This document shows positions 34,867 to 43,102 of a stretch of 56,613 bases of DNA, piece by piece (the first letter of the stretch is position 1; every line of letters starts with the position of its first letter). Source of the stretch: an uncultured Lachnospiraceae bacterium (GTDB lineage Bacteria > Bacillota > Clostridia > Lachnospirales > Lachnospiraceae). A model generated the notes under the pieces. The model ran no database searches. It saw nothing but the letters and a program-made list of their open reading frames with translations, and was not told where the DNA came from. The stretch is from NCBI GenBank assembly GCA_910589265.1, contig CAJUTQ010000046.1:1-56613 (forward strand). Reading direction: 5' to 3'. Both the position numbers and the translations under genes were made by a program.

Positions 34867-35115
34867 ATGGTAAATATTGAGGCACAAAGATCATCAGGCC
34901 ATAGCAAATTGAGATATCATCTAGAGAATAGGATTATATGTTATTTTGCATGGATGATTTCAACACAGAAACAGACAGAATTTTTCCATAGTGACATAGA
35001 TGTAGGGATAACTTATAATTTATGGACAAATAGGTTGGCTAGAAATATAAAAGGATTGTTTTTAACTTTTTGCTTTATTTTTGAAGATGATCTTTTCCTT
35101 TTAATCGAATTCTAA
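34867..35115 (+). CDS. Hypothetical protein, doubtful
   Basis: This 82-residue frame (AQRSSGHSKLRYHLENRI, then AWMISTQKQTEFFHSDID) sits between two decayed IS regions. It has only a weak ribosome binding site. The last 25 residues are hydrophobic. I do not recognise it; it may be the remnant of a longer gene. Confidence 0.25.
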   Translation: MVNIEAQRSSGHSKLRYHLENRIICYFAWMISTQKQTEFFHSDIDVGITYNLWTNRLARNIKGLFLTFCFIFEDDLFLLIEF

Positions 35116-35165
35116 AGAACGTTTAGTAAACAGCTCAAACGCTACAGTAGAAAAGAACTCATATT

Positions 35166-35222
35166 ACCTCCAAAGTGGATAGATAAAGAAAAAATCTGTT
35201 ACTTTGGAGGTGTTTTTACTTC
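35166..35222. terminator. Hairpin with T-run
   Basis: ACCTCCAAAGT and ACTTTGGAGGT pair around a 30-base loop and are followed by GTTTTTAC on the plus strand. It may be an IS-associated structure or a terminator left from a lost gene. Confidence 0.5.
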
Positions 35223-35317
35223 TAAAAAAGATTTGAACTAGAAGAAAAAAACAAACATGGAATTGCAGGTTTTGCAAGGAAGACACGAAAAAACTTCCTA
35301 ATTTTAAAGAATGTAAG

Positions 35318-35470
35318 ATGAAAGTGGTCACGGAATATAATAAAGGTGAGGGCTCATTCATTAACTTAGGGATAAAATATGATATCATTTCAGAGCTTTT
35401 AAGAAGCTGGGTTAGAGTACATAATACTAATCAGACAAAAAAGTCAGTCATAAAATTGATGAGGAGGTAA
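35318..35470 (+). pseudogene. IS OrfA-like helix-turn-helix fragment
   Basis: The 50-residue frame VVTEYNKGEGSFINLGIKYD then LLRSWVRVHNT has the pattern of the N-terminal HTH of IS3-family OrfA proteins. It differs from the OrfA at 43540, so it comes from another element. No OrfB is present. Confidence 0.5.
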
Positions 35471-35472
35471 AG

Positions 35473-35713
35473 GAAAGGGAACGTTTTCGGATGGATGTGT
35501 ATGGCGGCAATGCTAATATAATTCCTGAAAATATACTGGAACTGCCCCCCCTACTTTGAGGAAGCAATGCCAAATAAATTTGGTAATAATGATTTTGAAA
35601 GTTATATGGAGGGTATAATGATGGATATGAAGGGTTATTTGCCTAAAAAGGAACGAAAAACAAAAGAAAGCCTGAATGGAATCTGTATTTATATAAAAGA
35701 ACAAGTAGGATGA
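35473..35713 (+). pseudogene. Unrecognised gene fragment with a frameshift in a C run
   Basis: The frame FRMDVYGGNANIIPENILEL ends early because a run of seven Cs (about 35546-35552) shifts it; with six Cs it would continue PPYFEEAMPNKFGNNDFESY and MKGYLPKKERKTKESLNG to a stop at 35713. The product is not recognised. The single homopolymer error suggests recent inactivation or a sequencing slip. Confidence 0.4.
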
Positions 35714-35721
35714 AAATAAGA

Positions 35722-35772
35722 CAAACAAATGTTTGCTTTAATATGGACAAAGAAGTGGCAGTATGTTATAAT
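35722..35772 (+). promoter_or_regulatory. LexA-like box and promoter of the uvrB fragment
   Basis: CAAACAAATGTTTG (35722-35735) is a palindrome close to the Gram-positive SOS box (CGAAC-N4-GTTCG). Nine bases further lies TGGACA (35744-35749), then 17 bases, then TATAAT (35767-35772). uvrB is a standard LexA target in Firmicutes, so this is probably its original SOS promoter, 212 bases before the start codon. Confidence 0.55.
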
Positions 35773-35984
35773 CAATTTCAGCTTTATTTTTCATTTGTTT
35801 GCAGTAATTTATTAATTTTATATAGTACAGAAAATGGAATTTAGTAACCAAAGTTCACCAAAGGGACATTTTTTAGAAAACGAAATATGTGCCTCGACGA
35901 ATTTCTGGCGAAATATCGAACTTTTTTACGATAGCTTATTGAACATGAGCAGTTCAATAAGCATAGATTTTGGAGGTGGTATTT

Positions 35985-36269
35985 GTGCAAACTGCACAAA
36001 ATATATTCAAACTTCACAGTGAATACCAGCCCACTGGCGACCAGCCCCATGCCATAGAAGCCTTGGTCAATGGTTTCCGAGAAGGCAATCAATTTCAGAC
36101 TTTACTAGGGGTAACTGGATCAGGAAAAACATTTACTATGGCAAACGTGATACAGCAGCTGAACAAGCCCACATTGGTAATAGCGCACAATAAAACCTTA
36201 GCTGCCCAATTGTATGGTGAGTTCAAAGAATTTTTCCCGGAGAATGCGGTGGAGTATTTTGTCTCCTAG
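35985..36269 (+). pseudogene. uvrB: Excinuclease ABC subunit B, N-terminal fragment
   Basis: From GTG 35985 (GGAGGTGG just upstream) the frame reads FKLHSEYQPTGDQPHAIEAL, Walker A LLGVTGSGKTFTMAN, then VIAHNKTLAAQLYGEFKEFF and AVEYFVS before a TAG. Normal UvrB is about 660 residues and continues YYDYYQPEAY at exactly this point, so homology is lost at a sharp junction at 36266. Only about 94 residues of the damage-recognition helicase remain. The fragment keeps its own promoter. The rest of uvrB is not in the window. Confidence 0.92.
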
Positions 36270-36580
36270 TATGGCATATAAAAACATGATACTATATATG
36301 GCATTTTGAAGCATGAAAAAAACTATATATAGCGGTTGGGAAGAAGAAAGAATACTAAATGGAATAGGTGGAACAGGTACTACAGTGAACGGGATTCGTC
36401 GTGAAAGTGTCCCAAATCTGACGTAGTGGCTAAGGGTAAAAAATATAGTGTAAATACAGGGATTTTCTGTTATAATAAAAGTACAATCTGATGCGTATTT
36501 ACAGATTGAAAACATTTGGTGATTATGCGGATATAATGAATTATAAAGATTATGAAATCAATGAAGCAGGAGGTATCATT
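36270..36580. other. Junction region after the uvrB break
   Basis: The sequence changes abruptly at 36266 and holds no intact gene. A frame with NGIGGTGTTVNGIRRESVPN (about 36355-36415) looks coding but is unrecognised and broken. TATAAT at 36471-36476 is a possible promoter for the toxin-antitoxin-like pair. This is a candidate end of an inserted element. Confidence 0.4.
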
Positions 36581-36766
36581 ATGGCTACATCCAGTATATT
36601 TGCGAGTTTTGATATAAGAGACAAAGAAACTGCGGAGAAATTTGTGAAAGCGTTAGAAGAATCGGCGAACGGGCCGGAATGGAGACCAATCGTTCCTGTT
36701 AAGCCGCCTCTTACAGATAAGAATGCGATTTTGGAGTTATGGGCAAAAAGGGAGCAGAAGGCATGA
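36581..36766 (+). CDS. Small antitoxin-like protein
   Basis: This 61-residue protein starts MATSSIFASFDIRDKETAEK and ends LTDKNAILELWAKREQKA. AGGAGG lies 7 bases before ATG 36581. Small proteins opening MATSS and ending in a basic tail are encoded directly before GNAT acetyltransferases in many Firmicutes and are thought to be antitoxins. Its TGA overlaps the ATG of the acetyltransferase, so the two are coupled. Confidence 0.65.
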   Translation: MATSSIFASFDIRDKETAEKFVKALEESANGPEWRPIVPVKPPLTDKNAILELWAKREQKA

Positions 36767-37347
36767 GAGAATATACAGTGGCAAATATTTTAGATTTGCT
36801 GGAGACGATTGGGGAGGACAAAGTGAGTTTTGCCCTCTCTGAATTTTCTTGTCCAAGAAATGCGGAAATAGAGGAATTTATACATAATAATGCTATAGAT
36901 TTTGCGAGGAAAAAAATGTCCATCACATACCTTGTTTTTGACGAAGAGGGGCAGATAGAAGCATTTTTTACCTTGACGCATAAACCGTCTGCTGTCGGAG
37001 ACGGGCTGCTGAGTAAAACAAGTCAAAAGAAACTGTCAAGGCACGCAAGGTTTGATGCGGAAATACAGGCATATAGCGTGTCAGCTTTTTTGATTGCACA
37101 ATTTGGGAAAAATGAAAGCGCCAGAGGAAATGAACATATTAGCGGCAACCAGTTGATGGATTTTGCGATTAGCGTTCTTAAAAATGTGCAAAGACAGGTT
37201 GGCGGCGGAGTTGTTTTTTTAGAATGTGAGGATAAGGCAGGGCTATTGAATTTTTATCAAAACGAACATAACAATTTCAAGATATACGGCGAAAGATTCT
37301 CGGACAGCGACCAAGTCAGGTATATACAGTTATTGCGTTTTTTTTAA
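36763..37347 (+). CDS. GNAT acetyltransferase, probable toxin of a type II pair
   Basis: This 194-residue protein has GNAT features: an N-terminal helix pair (about 1-55), MSITYLVFDEEGQIEAFFTL as the central beta strands, IQAYSVSAFLIAQFGKN as the acetyl-CoA-binding strand and loop, and GGGVVFLECEDKAGLLNFYQ as the strand-helix that completes the fold. GNAT toxins acetylate aminoacyl-tRNA and stop translation. The four-base overlap with the small upstream gene supports a toxin-antitoxin module, though a simple resistance-type acetyltransferase is not excluded. A terminator follows. Confidence 0.75.
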   Translation: MREYTVANILDLLETIGEDKVSFALSEFSCPRNAEIEEFIHNNAIDFARKKMSITYLVFDEEGQIEAFFTLTHKPSAVGDGLLSKTSQKKLSRHARFDAEIQAYSVSAFLIAQFGKNESARGNEHISGNQLMDFAISVLKNVQRQVGGGVVFLECEDKAGLLNFYQNEHNNFKIYGERFSDSDQVRYIQLLRFF

Positions 37348-37357
37348 GAAAACGGTA

Positions 37358-37390
37358 ATCCCCAAGGAATAAAAGCCTTGGGGATTTTTG
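37358..37390 (+). terminator. Terminator after the GNAT gene
   Basis: ATCCCCAAGG and CCTTGGGGAT pair around AATAAAAG and are followed by TTTTTG. Confidence 0.9.
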
Positions 37391-37428
37391 TGGCTGAAAT
37401 TATGGAATTATTCAGAAGACAGATAAAA

Positions 37429-37617
37429 TTATGAATGCAGATTGCTTTGCTCTATAATATATTCTTGAACTGCTGCTTTTGGTATTTTCCATACTCTCCC
37501 TATTCTGAATCCTTTAATAGTATTATTCTCTAGAAGTTCATATACCCGGTTTTTTCCAATGGAAAGAGCTTCTGCCACATCTGGTACGCTCAGGATATCA
37601 CTATATTGATTTAACAT
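37429..37617 (-). CDS. Excisionase-type helix-turn-helix protein
   Basis: This 62-residue protein is a single HTH_17 domain: ILSVPDVAEALSIGKNRVYE, then FRIGRVWKIPKAAVQEYI. Such proteins act as excisionases (Xis) or small regulators of integrative elements. AAAGGAGAATTG precedes the ATG. No integrase is next to it in the window, so it may now be an orphan. Its layout parallels the HTH fused to the methyltransferase at 3877. Confidence 0.85.
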   Translation of the reverse strand: MLNQYSDILSVPDVAEALSIGKNRVYELLENNTIKGFRIGRVWKIPKAAVQEYIIEQSNLHS

Positions 37618-37832
37618 AATTCAATTCTCCTTTTCTGTTTGATTTAATTAATTGTTAAAGCTTGTTTTTCTGATAAAAAAGTGTTTATTGTAATAAAAGA
37701 CAGGGCGAGGGAGGGATTGTAAAATTAAACCAGAGAGCAAACAAGTAACATAAAGATAAAATAATCAAGTACAAATTTTGAAATACTGTATACAAAATTT
37801 GTACTTGCTGGAATGGTGGAGGAGGAACTTTT

Positions 37833-38162
37833 ATGGCTAAAAGAAATATCAGCTATAGGATTGATGACCAATCCTATAATAAACTATCGACACTGGCAAA
37901 TACATATCAGGTATCAGTAAATGAAATGGCAAGGATTTTATTGATAGATACACTAAATAATAATTCTATAGATGATGGAACTGTTAGGGAATTAAGAGAT
38001 GATATAACCAAGGCAAGTAAAGAATTAACTATACTTCAGCATTATATTGAACGTGTAAATGGCAATAAGACAATAAAAGAAGCAATGAAAGGAAGTGTCA
38101 GCACGCTATGGCTTACGTTAAATCAACATACGAATCGTATGGAAATGCTTCGGATGCAGTAA
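37833..38162 (+). CDS. MobC-like mobilisation accessory protein
   Basis: This 109-residue protein begins with a ribbon-helix-helix-like region (ISYRIDDQSYNKLSTLANTY then VSVNEMARILLIDTL) followed by a helical tail. This fits small relaxosome accessory proteins that bind oriT. GGAGGAGG is upstream. The relaxase-like gene overlaps its end by 55 bases. Confidence 0.65.
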   Translation: MAKRNISYRIDDQSYNKLSTLANTYQVSVNEMARILLIDTLNNNSIDDGTVRELRDDITKASKELTILQHYIERVNGNKTIKEAMKGSVSTLWLTLNQHTNRMEMLRMQ

Positions 38163-38596
38163 ATGCACTAAATTATATATGCGATTTAAATAAATGCAAA
38201 AACAATATTTATGGTGGAAGAAATATGATTGCGATTGATATGTTTGACCCAAGCTTTTTTGCAGAACAGTTCCTGGTAATTCAGGATAAAAGAAGGTTTT
38301 CAAAAAGAATTTATCATGTAATTATAGCCTTTGATCAGATATTAGAATCTCCAGATTTAAACTTCTGCTATCAGGTAGGAATGGCTGTTACCGGACTGTA
38401 TTCTCATTATCAGTCTGTCTTTACAGTTCATGAAGACAAAAGTTTCCTGCATCTGCATATCATATTTAATAACTGTTCTATATTTCCAAATGAAAAGAAT
38501 CTTACGTCATATTTTAATAAATATGCGATACAAGATATGGTAGATAGAATGATATCTTCACGTTTAGGAACTCCTGATATAGCAATCCTCAGATAA
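38108..38596 (+). CDS. Short relaxase/mobilisation nuclease domain protein
   Basis: This 162-residue protein matches the N-terminal part of MobA/VirD2-type relaxases: VKSTYESYGNASDAVNALNY at the start and the metal-binding histidine motif HEDKSFLHLHIIFNNCS (H-x-H-x3-N, motif III). Full relaxases have 300 residues or more, so this is either truncated or a single-domain form. Relaxases nick oriT and lead conjugative transfer. The stop is followed by AT-rich sequence without continuation in other frames that I can see. Confidence 0.65.
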   Translation: MAYVKSTYESYGNASDAVNALNYICDLNKCKNNIYGGRNMIAIDMFDPSFFAEQFLVIQDKRRFSKRIYHVIIAFDQILESPDLNFCYQVGMAVTGLYSHYQSVFTVHEDKSFLHLHIIFNNCSIFPNEKNLTSYFNKYAIQDMVDRMISSRLGTPDIAILR

Positions 38597-38966
38597 TAAT
38601 ATTGGTTAAGAGATAAATGTAAAGATTATTATTTTTGCATTTATTATGAATATCTACGTTTGTTTAGATACGTTTATAATATCAATTTTAAAATAATTCA
38701 GTAAAGGATTACAAAAGCAAGAATGAGAAGGTTTAAAGCAGGTGGGGCAATTTAGATGTAATTGACAGGAGAATTGTAAAATGCAGTTTCTTTGTTTTTT
38801 AAGTATATATTATAAAAAGGATAAGTGGTGTATATCATTATATGATTTCGTATCATTTAGTGTCACAGCCATTATTTAATCTGTACCATAAATGTTTTAT
38901 TGTGGCAGGAGGGAGAGTCCGTAAGGGATTCTCCCTCTTACAAATTTTAGGGAAAGGTGGGATAAG
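38597..38966. other. Intergenic region with a hairpin
   Basis: No gene seen. AGGGAGAGTCC and GGATTCTCCCT (38908-38935) form a hairpin about 30 bases before the next start, either a terminator or part of the leader of the downstream gene. Confidence 0.45.
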
Positions 38967-39284
38967 ATGAGAGTTTCCAAAGAAGTAGGTGAGGAGATTA
39001 TTACATTGGAAGAAAAACAGATGAGCCATACATTATCTGAGTTCTACCGCTGTGTGGCGGAAGAAGCCGGGCACGAAGAGACGGAAGACACGGTATATGA
39101 CTGTACAAAGATTTTAGTTGCGCCAAATGTGCAGGATGCTATCATCTAGGCGTATCAGGAAAGATGGCCGGAAGTGCCGATGGATGCAATTATCATAAGA
39201 CTTGCAATTAGCGGTCCGAAAGTGTGCGGCAGCCTGCAATGTGGACAAGTGGTGATTCAGGATGGTTTTATTTCTATGAAATGA
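38967..39284 (+). pseudogene. Plasmid-type hypothetical gene with an internal amber stop
   Basis: The frame begins MRVSKEVGEEIITLEEKQMS and is stopped by TAG at 39147-39149 after QDAII. It then continues in the same frame AYQERWPEVPMDAIIIRLAI and KVCGSLQCGQVVIQDGF to TGA 39284. The 105-residue read-through product looks like one uninterrupted protein, so a single substitution inactivated it. GAAAGGTGGG precedes the start. Function unknown; it precedes the ligase gene. Confidence 0.65.
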
Positions 39285-39368
39285 ATTTTGAAGAATTACC
39301 CTAAAGCAGCAGCCAGGGATTATGCAGCCCGGAAAGAAAAATATATGAATGAAAGGAAGAAGAAAGCT

Positions 39369-41408
39369 ATGAAAAAGCAGTTAAAATCAAAGCCAAATGA
39401 AGCAAAAAGGATAATGGAACTTGTTGTAAAATTGAACCAGTACCGCCATGAATATTACAATCTGACAGCCCCAAGTGTATCAGATGCGGTTTATGACCGC
39501 CTTTATGATGAACTGCAGAAATTAGAGAAAAAGACAGGTATTATTTACAGCAGTTCGCCGACACAGACAGTAGGCTATGTTCCGGTAAGCGCACTGGAGA
39601 AAGTAAGGCATCCAATTCTGCTGTTGAGCCTTGATAAAACCAAGCAGACAGACGAGTTACAGCAGATGTTAAGGAAAGCGGAGGCGCTTCTTATGCTGAA
39701 GCTGGATGGGCTTACCATAAAGCTCTGTTATGAGGATGGAGAGCTTACAGAGGCATCTACAAGGGGCGACGGAGATGTGGGTGAGCTGATTACCCATAAC
39801 ATTCCAGCATTTTGTAATGTGCCTGTGAAAATCCCCCATAAGGGGCGGCTGGTTATCAGCGGAGAGGGGCTAATAAAAAATCATGATTTTGAAAAACTGA
39901 AAGATAAGGCTTTTGGAATTGACGGGAAAGAAGCCTGTAATGCGAGAAATTTAGCTGCAGGGTCAATCCGTGTGCTGAATCCATCCATCTGTAAAGAACG
40001 CTGTGTGCATTTTTACGCATTTAATGTGGTTGAGGGGATGGAAACATTTGGAAGGATTTCAGACAGCCGTGGAAAAATATTACAGGCGGTACGGGAATTA
40101 GGGTTTGATATATGCCCATTTGTATTTATGGGGAAAAATGCAGCGATGGCGGAAATTGAGGCGGAGGTACAGAAACTCAAGGTGCTTGCGGAAGACATGC
40201 AGATTCCGATTGACGGGATGGTACTGCGTTATGACAGCTTTTCTTATTCAAAGGGATGTGGCAGGACTGGACACCATTATAAAGACAGCATAGCGTTTAA
40301 ATTTGAGGATGGCCTTCATGAAACAGTATTCCGCTCTATTGAGTGGGAAACAGGCAGATCTGGTGAGATTGCTCCTGTCGCATTATTTGACACGGTAGAG
40401 ATTGACGGATGTTCCGTAACAAGGGCAAGCCTGCATAACCTATCGTTTATTAAGGCTTTGGAGCTTCACCCCGGCTGCCGTGTGCTTGTTTCAAAACGGA
40501 ACATGATTATCCCACATATTGAGGAAAATCTCGACCGGGGCAGGTTCAGCAGTAATCTGATACCGAAGAAGTGTCCGTGCTGCGGAAAGCCAGTTAGAGT
40601 TTTTTCAAGAGCCGGGGATAAAGGCAGGCTTATTGAAACGCTCCATTGTGACAATCCAAACTGCGGAAGCCGGATATTAAGGAAGCTAGTGCATTTTGCG
40701 GGTAAAAAGGCTATGGACATATCCGGTATTTCAGAAGCTACGGTTGCCTGCTTCATGGAAAAAGGATTCCTTCATGATTTTCATGATTTCTACCATTTGG
40801 GCCGTTACCGTAATGAAATTGTCCAGATGGAGGGGTTCGGTGAGAAATCCTATCAGAAAATACAGGAGTCCATTGACAGGAGCAGGAACACGAATTTTGT
40901 GAGATATGTAGTCGCTATGGACATCCCCATGATTGGCAGAACGGCGGGGCGTGCGCTGGATAATTATTTCAATGGGGATCTGCAGGCGTTTGCGAAAGCG
41001 GCTGTGGACTGCTTTGACTTTACATGTCTTCCAGACTTTGGGGAGGTTATGAGCCGCAATATATGGGAGTGGTTCCATAATGGAGAGAATTTGAAGCTTT
41101 GGAAATCGTTACAGAAGGAATTAAATTTTGTGAAAAAGGTGAAAAGTATTATGGAGAACAGGAACAGCACGGGCAGCAATCCGTTTGCCGGATGTACGAT
41201 TGTAGCGACAGGGAAACTGGAGAACTTTACCTGTGACGGAATCAACAGCAGGATTATAAGCCTCGGCGCCACCGCTGGAAGCTCTGTCACCAGAAAAACG
41301 GATTTTGTAATCTGTGGCGAAAAGCCGGGTAGCAAATTAACAAAGGCAAAAGAGCTTGGCATCCCTGTCCTGACCGAGCAGGAGTTTTTAGGGATGATCT
41401 CGGCATAG
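39369..41408 (+). CDS. ligA: NAD-dependent DNA ligase, accessory copy
   Basis: This 679-residue enzyme seals nicks using NAD+. All parts are present: Ia domain (NQYRHEYYNLTAPSVSDAVYD), adenylation domain with active-site Lys111 in KLDGL, STRGDGDVGE, AGSIRVLNP, OB fold (KGCGRTGHHYKDSIAFKFED), zinc finger (CPCCGKPV and CDNPNC), helix-hairpin-helix (ISGISEATVACF, MEGFGEKSYQKI) and a C-terminal BRCT domain (CTIVATGKLENFTCDGINS). It is more divergent than chromosomal LigA and lies beside parM/parR, so it is a plasmid-type second copy. Starts at 39345 or TTG 39288 are also possible; 39369 matches the usual N-terminus. Confidence 0.92.
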   Translation: MKKQLKSKPNEAKRIMELVVKLNQYRHEYYNLTAPSVSDAVYDRLYDELQKLEKKTGIIYSSSPTQTVGYVPVSALEKVRHPILLLSLDKTKQTDELQQMLRKAEALLMLKLDGLTIKLCYEDGELTEASTRGDGDVGELITHNIPAFCNVPVKIPHKGRLVISGEGLIKNHDFEKLKDKAFGIDGKEACNARNLAAGSIRVLNPSICKERCVHFYAFNVVEGMETFGRISDSRGKILQAVRELGFDICPFVFMGKNAAMAEIEAEVQKLKVLAEDMQIPIDGMVLRYDSFSYSKGCGRTGHHYKDSIAFKFEDGLHETVFRSIEWETGRSGEIAPVALFDTVEIDGCSVTRASLHNLSFIKALELHPGCRVLVSKRNMIIPHIEENLDRGRFSSNLIPKKCPCCGKPVRVFSRAGDKGRLIETLHCDNPNCGSRILRKLVHFAGKKAMDISGISEATVACFMEKGFLHDFHDFYHLGRYRNEIVQMEGFGEKSYQKIQESIDRSRNTNFVRYVVAMDIPMIGRTAGRALDNYFNGDLQAFAKAAVDCFDFTCLPDFGEVMSRNIWEWFHNGENLKLWKSLQKELNFVKKVKSIMENRNSTGSNPFAGCTIVATGKLENFTCDGINSRIISLGATAGSSVTRKTDFVICGEKPGSKLTKAKELGIPVLTEQEFLGMISA

Positions 41409-41419
41409 GAGGGAATGGC

Positions 41420-42346
41420 ATGGTTCAGTTAAGCAATGGGCAGTATATTATAGGGTTTGACAATGGCTACCAGTTTGGAAAGACAGCGGAAGCGTTATTT
41501 GATAACGGCGTGCTTGAAATGGGGAAAGTGGAGCCTTCTGTCAGGGAGCATTCGCTGAAATATGGGCGGAAATATTATAAAGTCGGAGAAGGAAGGGCGG
41601 CGATTACGGAGGATAAGGTTTCAGATGAAAATGGGAGGCTGCTGACAATGGCTGCCATAGCGAAGGAGCTTTCACCTGCAGGAATCCGGCAGGCGGATAT
41701 TATACTTGCGGTCGGCCTTCCGTTTTCTGATTATGGAAGGGAAAAGAAGCTGCTGCTGGAGTATTATAACGAAAAGCCGCTGCTGAAATATGAATTTGAA
41801 GGAGTCCGGTATGATGTGAACATCAGCCGGACTTTCGTATTTCCACAATGCTATTCGGCAGTTGCGCCACGTCTAGGCAATATGAAGGGCGGATACCTGG
41901 TGGTGGATATTGGGAGCAAGACAACTGATGTGGTTTATATGGAAAACGGCATCCCGCTTGAGCGCAAGTCCATAACGGTTGAAAAAGCAATGATAAAGTG
42001 GATCAGGCAGATACAGGGCAGCCTCCAGGTGCAGTATGGGAAGGATGTCCCGGAGAGGGAGATACTGAAAGTCATTTTGAAGCAGGAGAACATCCTGCCA
42101 AAGCCATACGCTAACCTTATCAGGGAAAGAATCCGGGAGCAGCTCCATGCACTGGAATTAGAGCTAAGGGAGCGTGAATATGATTTGGATTACAGCAATG
42201 TCATTTATGTGGGAGGCGGCGCGGCAGCGGCAAAGAATTTTTCCGAGCATAAACCGAACATTGCCTATGACTGTGATATCCATGCGAATGCGAAAGGGTA
42301 TGAATACCTTGCATGGCAGATATTAAGGAACCAGGGGGCGGCGTGA
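41420..42346 (+). CDS. parM: ParM-like actin ATPase, plasmid segregation
   Basis: This 308-residue protein has an actin/ParM fold: phosphate-1 motif IIGFDNGYQFGKTAEA, LAVGLPFSDYG, phosphate-2 motif VVDIGSKTTDVVYMENG and adenosine motif VIYVGGGAA. ParM forms dynamic filaments that push plasmid copies apart, coupled by ParR bound to parC. It starts 11 bases after the ligase stop (AGGAGGGAATGGC) and ends one base before the ParR-like gene. Confidence 0.88.
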   Translation: MVQLSNGQYIIGFDNGYQFGKTAEALFDNGVLEMGKVEPSVREHSLKYGRKYYKVGEGRAAITEDKVSDENGRLLTMAAIAKELSPAGIRQADIILAVGLPFSDYGREKKLLLEYYNEKPLLKYEFEGVRYDVNISRTFVFPQCYSAVAPRLGNMKGGYLVVDIGSKTTDVVYMENGIPLERKSITVEKAMIKWIRQIQGSLQVQYGKDVPEREILKVILKQENILPKPYANLIRERIREQLHALELELREREYDLDYSNVIYVGGGAAAAKNFSEHKPNIAYDCDIHANAKGYEYLAWQILRNQGAA

Positions 42347-42347
42347 C

Positions 42348-42743
42348 ATGGCGGATGACAGGATTATAACGCTCAGGTTCAAGCCGAAAAGCGTGCCGGA
42401 CATGGAATTATACAGGAATCTGGAAACGGAGAAAAAGCGTCTTGGATTGTCCATGCCAGCCTATGTAAAGAATGCCCTCCGGCAGAATTTTGAAAGCAGG
42501 GAAAGGATGTGGACGGATGGCAGTGTGGATGTATGCATGGAACGGATTCGGGAGATTGTGCATGGGGAGCTTGCCTTACATAGTGCGGCTGTTTCTGAAA
42601 TGCTTGGGAAGATGACAGGAGGGGCTGCAAATGGCATAGGAAAGGCAGAATGGGGGAAAACGCCAGACCAGAGGGAAAAGCTGCCGGAATACAGTGATAA
42701 TTTCCCGGAAGGGCTGAATGGCGTATTGGAGAAATTTATGTAA
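42348..42743 (+). CDS. ParR-like adaptor protein
   Basis: This 131-residue protein begins ITLRFKPKSVPDMELYRNLE then LGLSMPAYVKNALRQNF, a ribbon-helix-helix pattern, and ends in a disordered tail with the conserved-looking end LNGVLEKFM. ParR proteins bind parC with an N-terminal RHH and contact ParM with the C-terminal tail. It sits one base after parM and 50 bases before a set of repeated palindromes that are good parC candidates. Confidence 0.7.
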   Translation: MADDRIITLRFKPKSVPDMELYRNLETEKKRLGLSMPAYVKNALRQNFESRERMWTDGSVDVCMERIREIVHGELALHSAAVSEMLGKMTGGAANGIGKAEWGKTPDQREKLPEYSDNFPEGLNGVLEKFM

Positions 42744-42793
42744 AAGGCCAGGGGCATATCAGATGGTATGCCCTTGTACGCCGCATGGAGTAT

Positions 42794-42886
42794 TTTGCTA
42801 AAAATATTTAGCAGGGTATGGTGTTCTGCTGCAAATTTTTAGCAGAATATTCGGCCGGGAAGAATCTGCTAAAAAAATTTAGCAAT
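42794..42886. repeat. Three palindromic repeats, candidate parC centromere
   Basis: TGCTAAAAATATTTAGCA (42796-42813), TGCTGCAAATTTTTAGCA (42827-42844) and TGCTAAAAAAATTTAGCA (42867-42884) are three copies of one 18-base inverted repeat, centres 31 and 40 bases apart. They lie directly after the ParR-like gene and before the zinc-ribbon gene. They could be the ParR-binding centromere or an operator for the genes downstream. Confidence 0.65.
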
Positions 42887-42913
42887 AGTTACAACTGGAA
42901 GGGTGATATAGAA

Positions 42914-43102
42914 GTGAATGGAATTTTTCATAAAGGGCGCTGGTATGAAAATACGGATATGGCCTGCAGACGCTGCGGAAATCCGGTTTATGAATCAGAT
43001 AATCCGGAATACCGTTACCAGTGTTTTCAATGTGATGAGGATTTATATTCTTTTGAGGTTATCAGACAGGAAAGGAAGGAGTACCAAAATGGACATAGAT
43101 AA
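42914..43102 (+). CDS. Small zinc-ribbon protein
   Basis: This 62-residue protein has two CxxC pairs (MACRRCGNPV and YQCFQCDEDL) 17 residues apart, a zinc ribbon. GTG 42914 (VNGIFHKGRWYENT) is chosen because GGAAGGG lies 10 bases upstream. It overlaps the sigma-like gene by 14 bases. Function unknown; similar proteins occur on large plasmids and conjugative elements. Confidence 0.6.
   Translation: MNGIFHKGRWYENTDMACRRCGNPVYESDNPEYRYQCFQCDEDLYSFEVIRQERKEYQNGHR

Noticed and set aside
42794..42886. CRISPR-like repeats
   Set aside because: Only three copies, spacing unequal (31 and 40 bases between centres), repeats are themselves palindromes and no cas gene is near.
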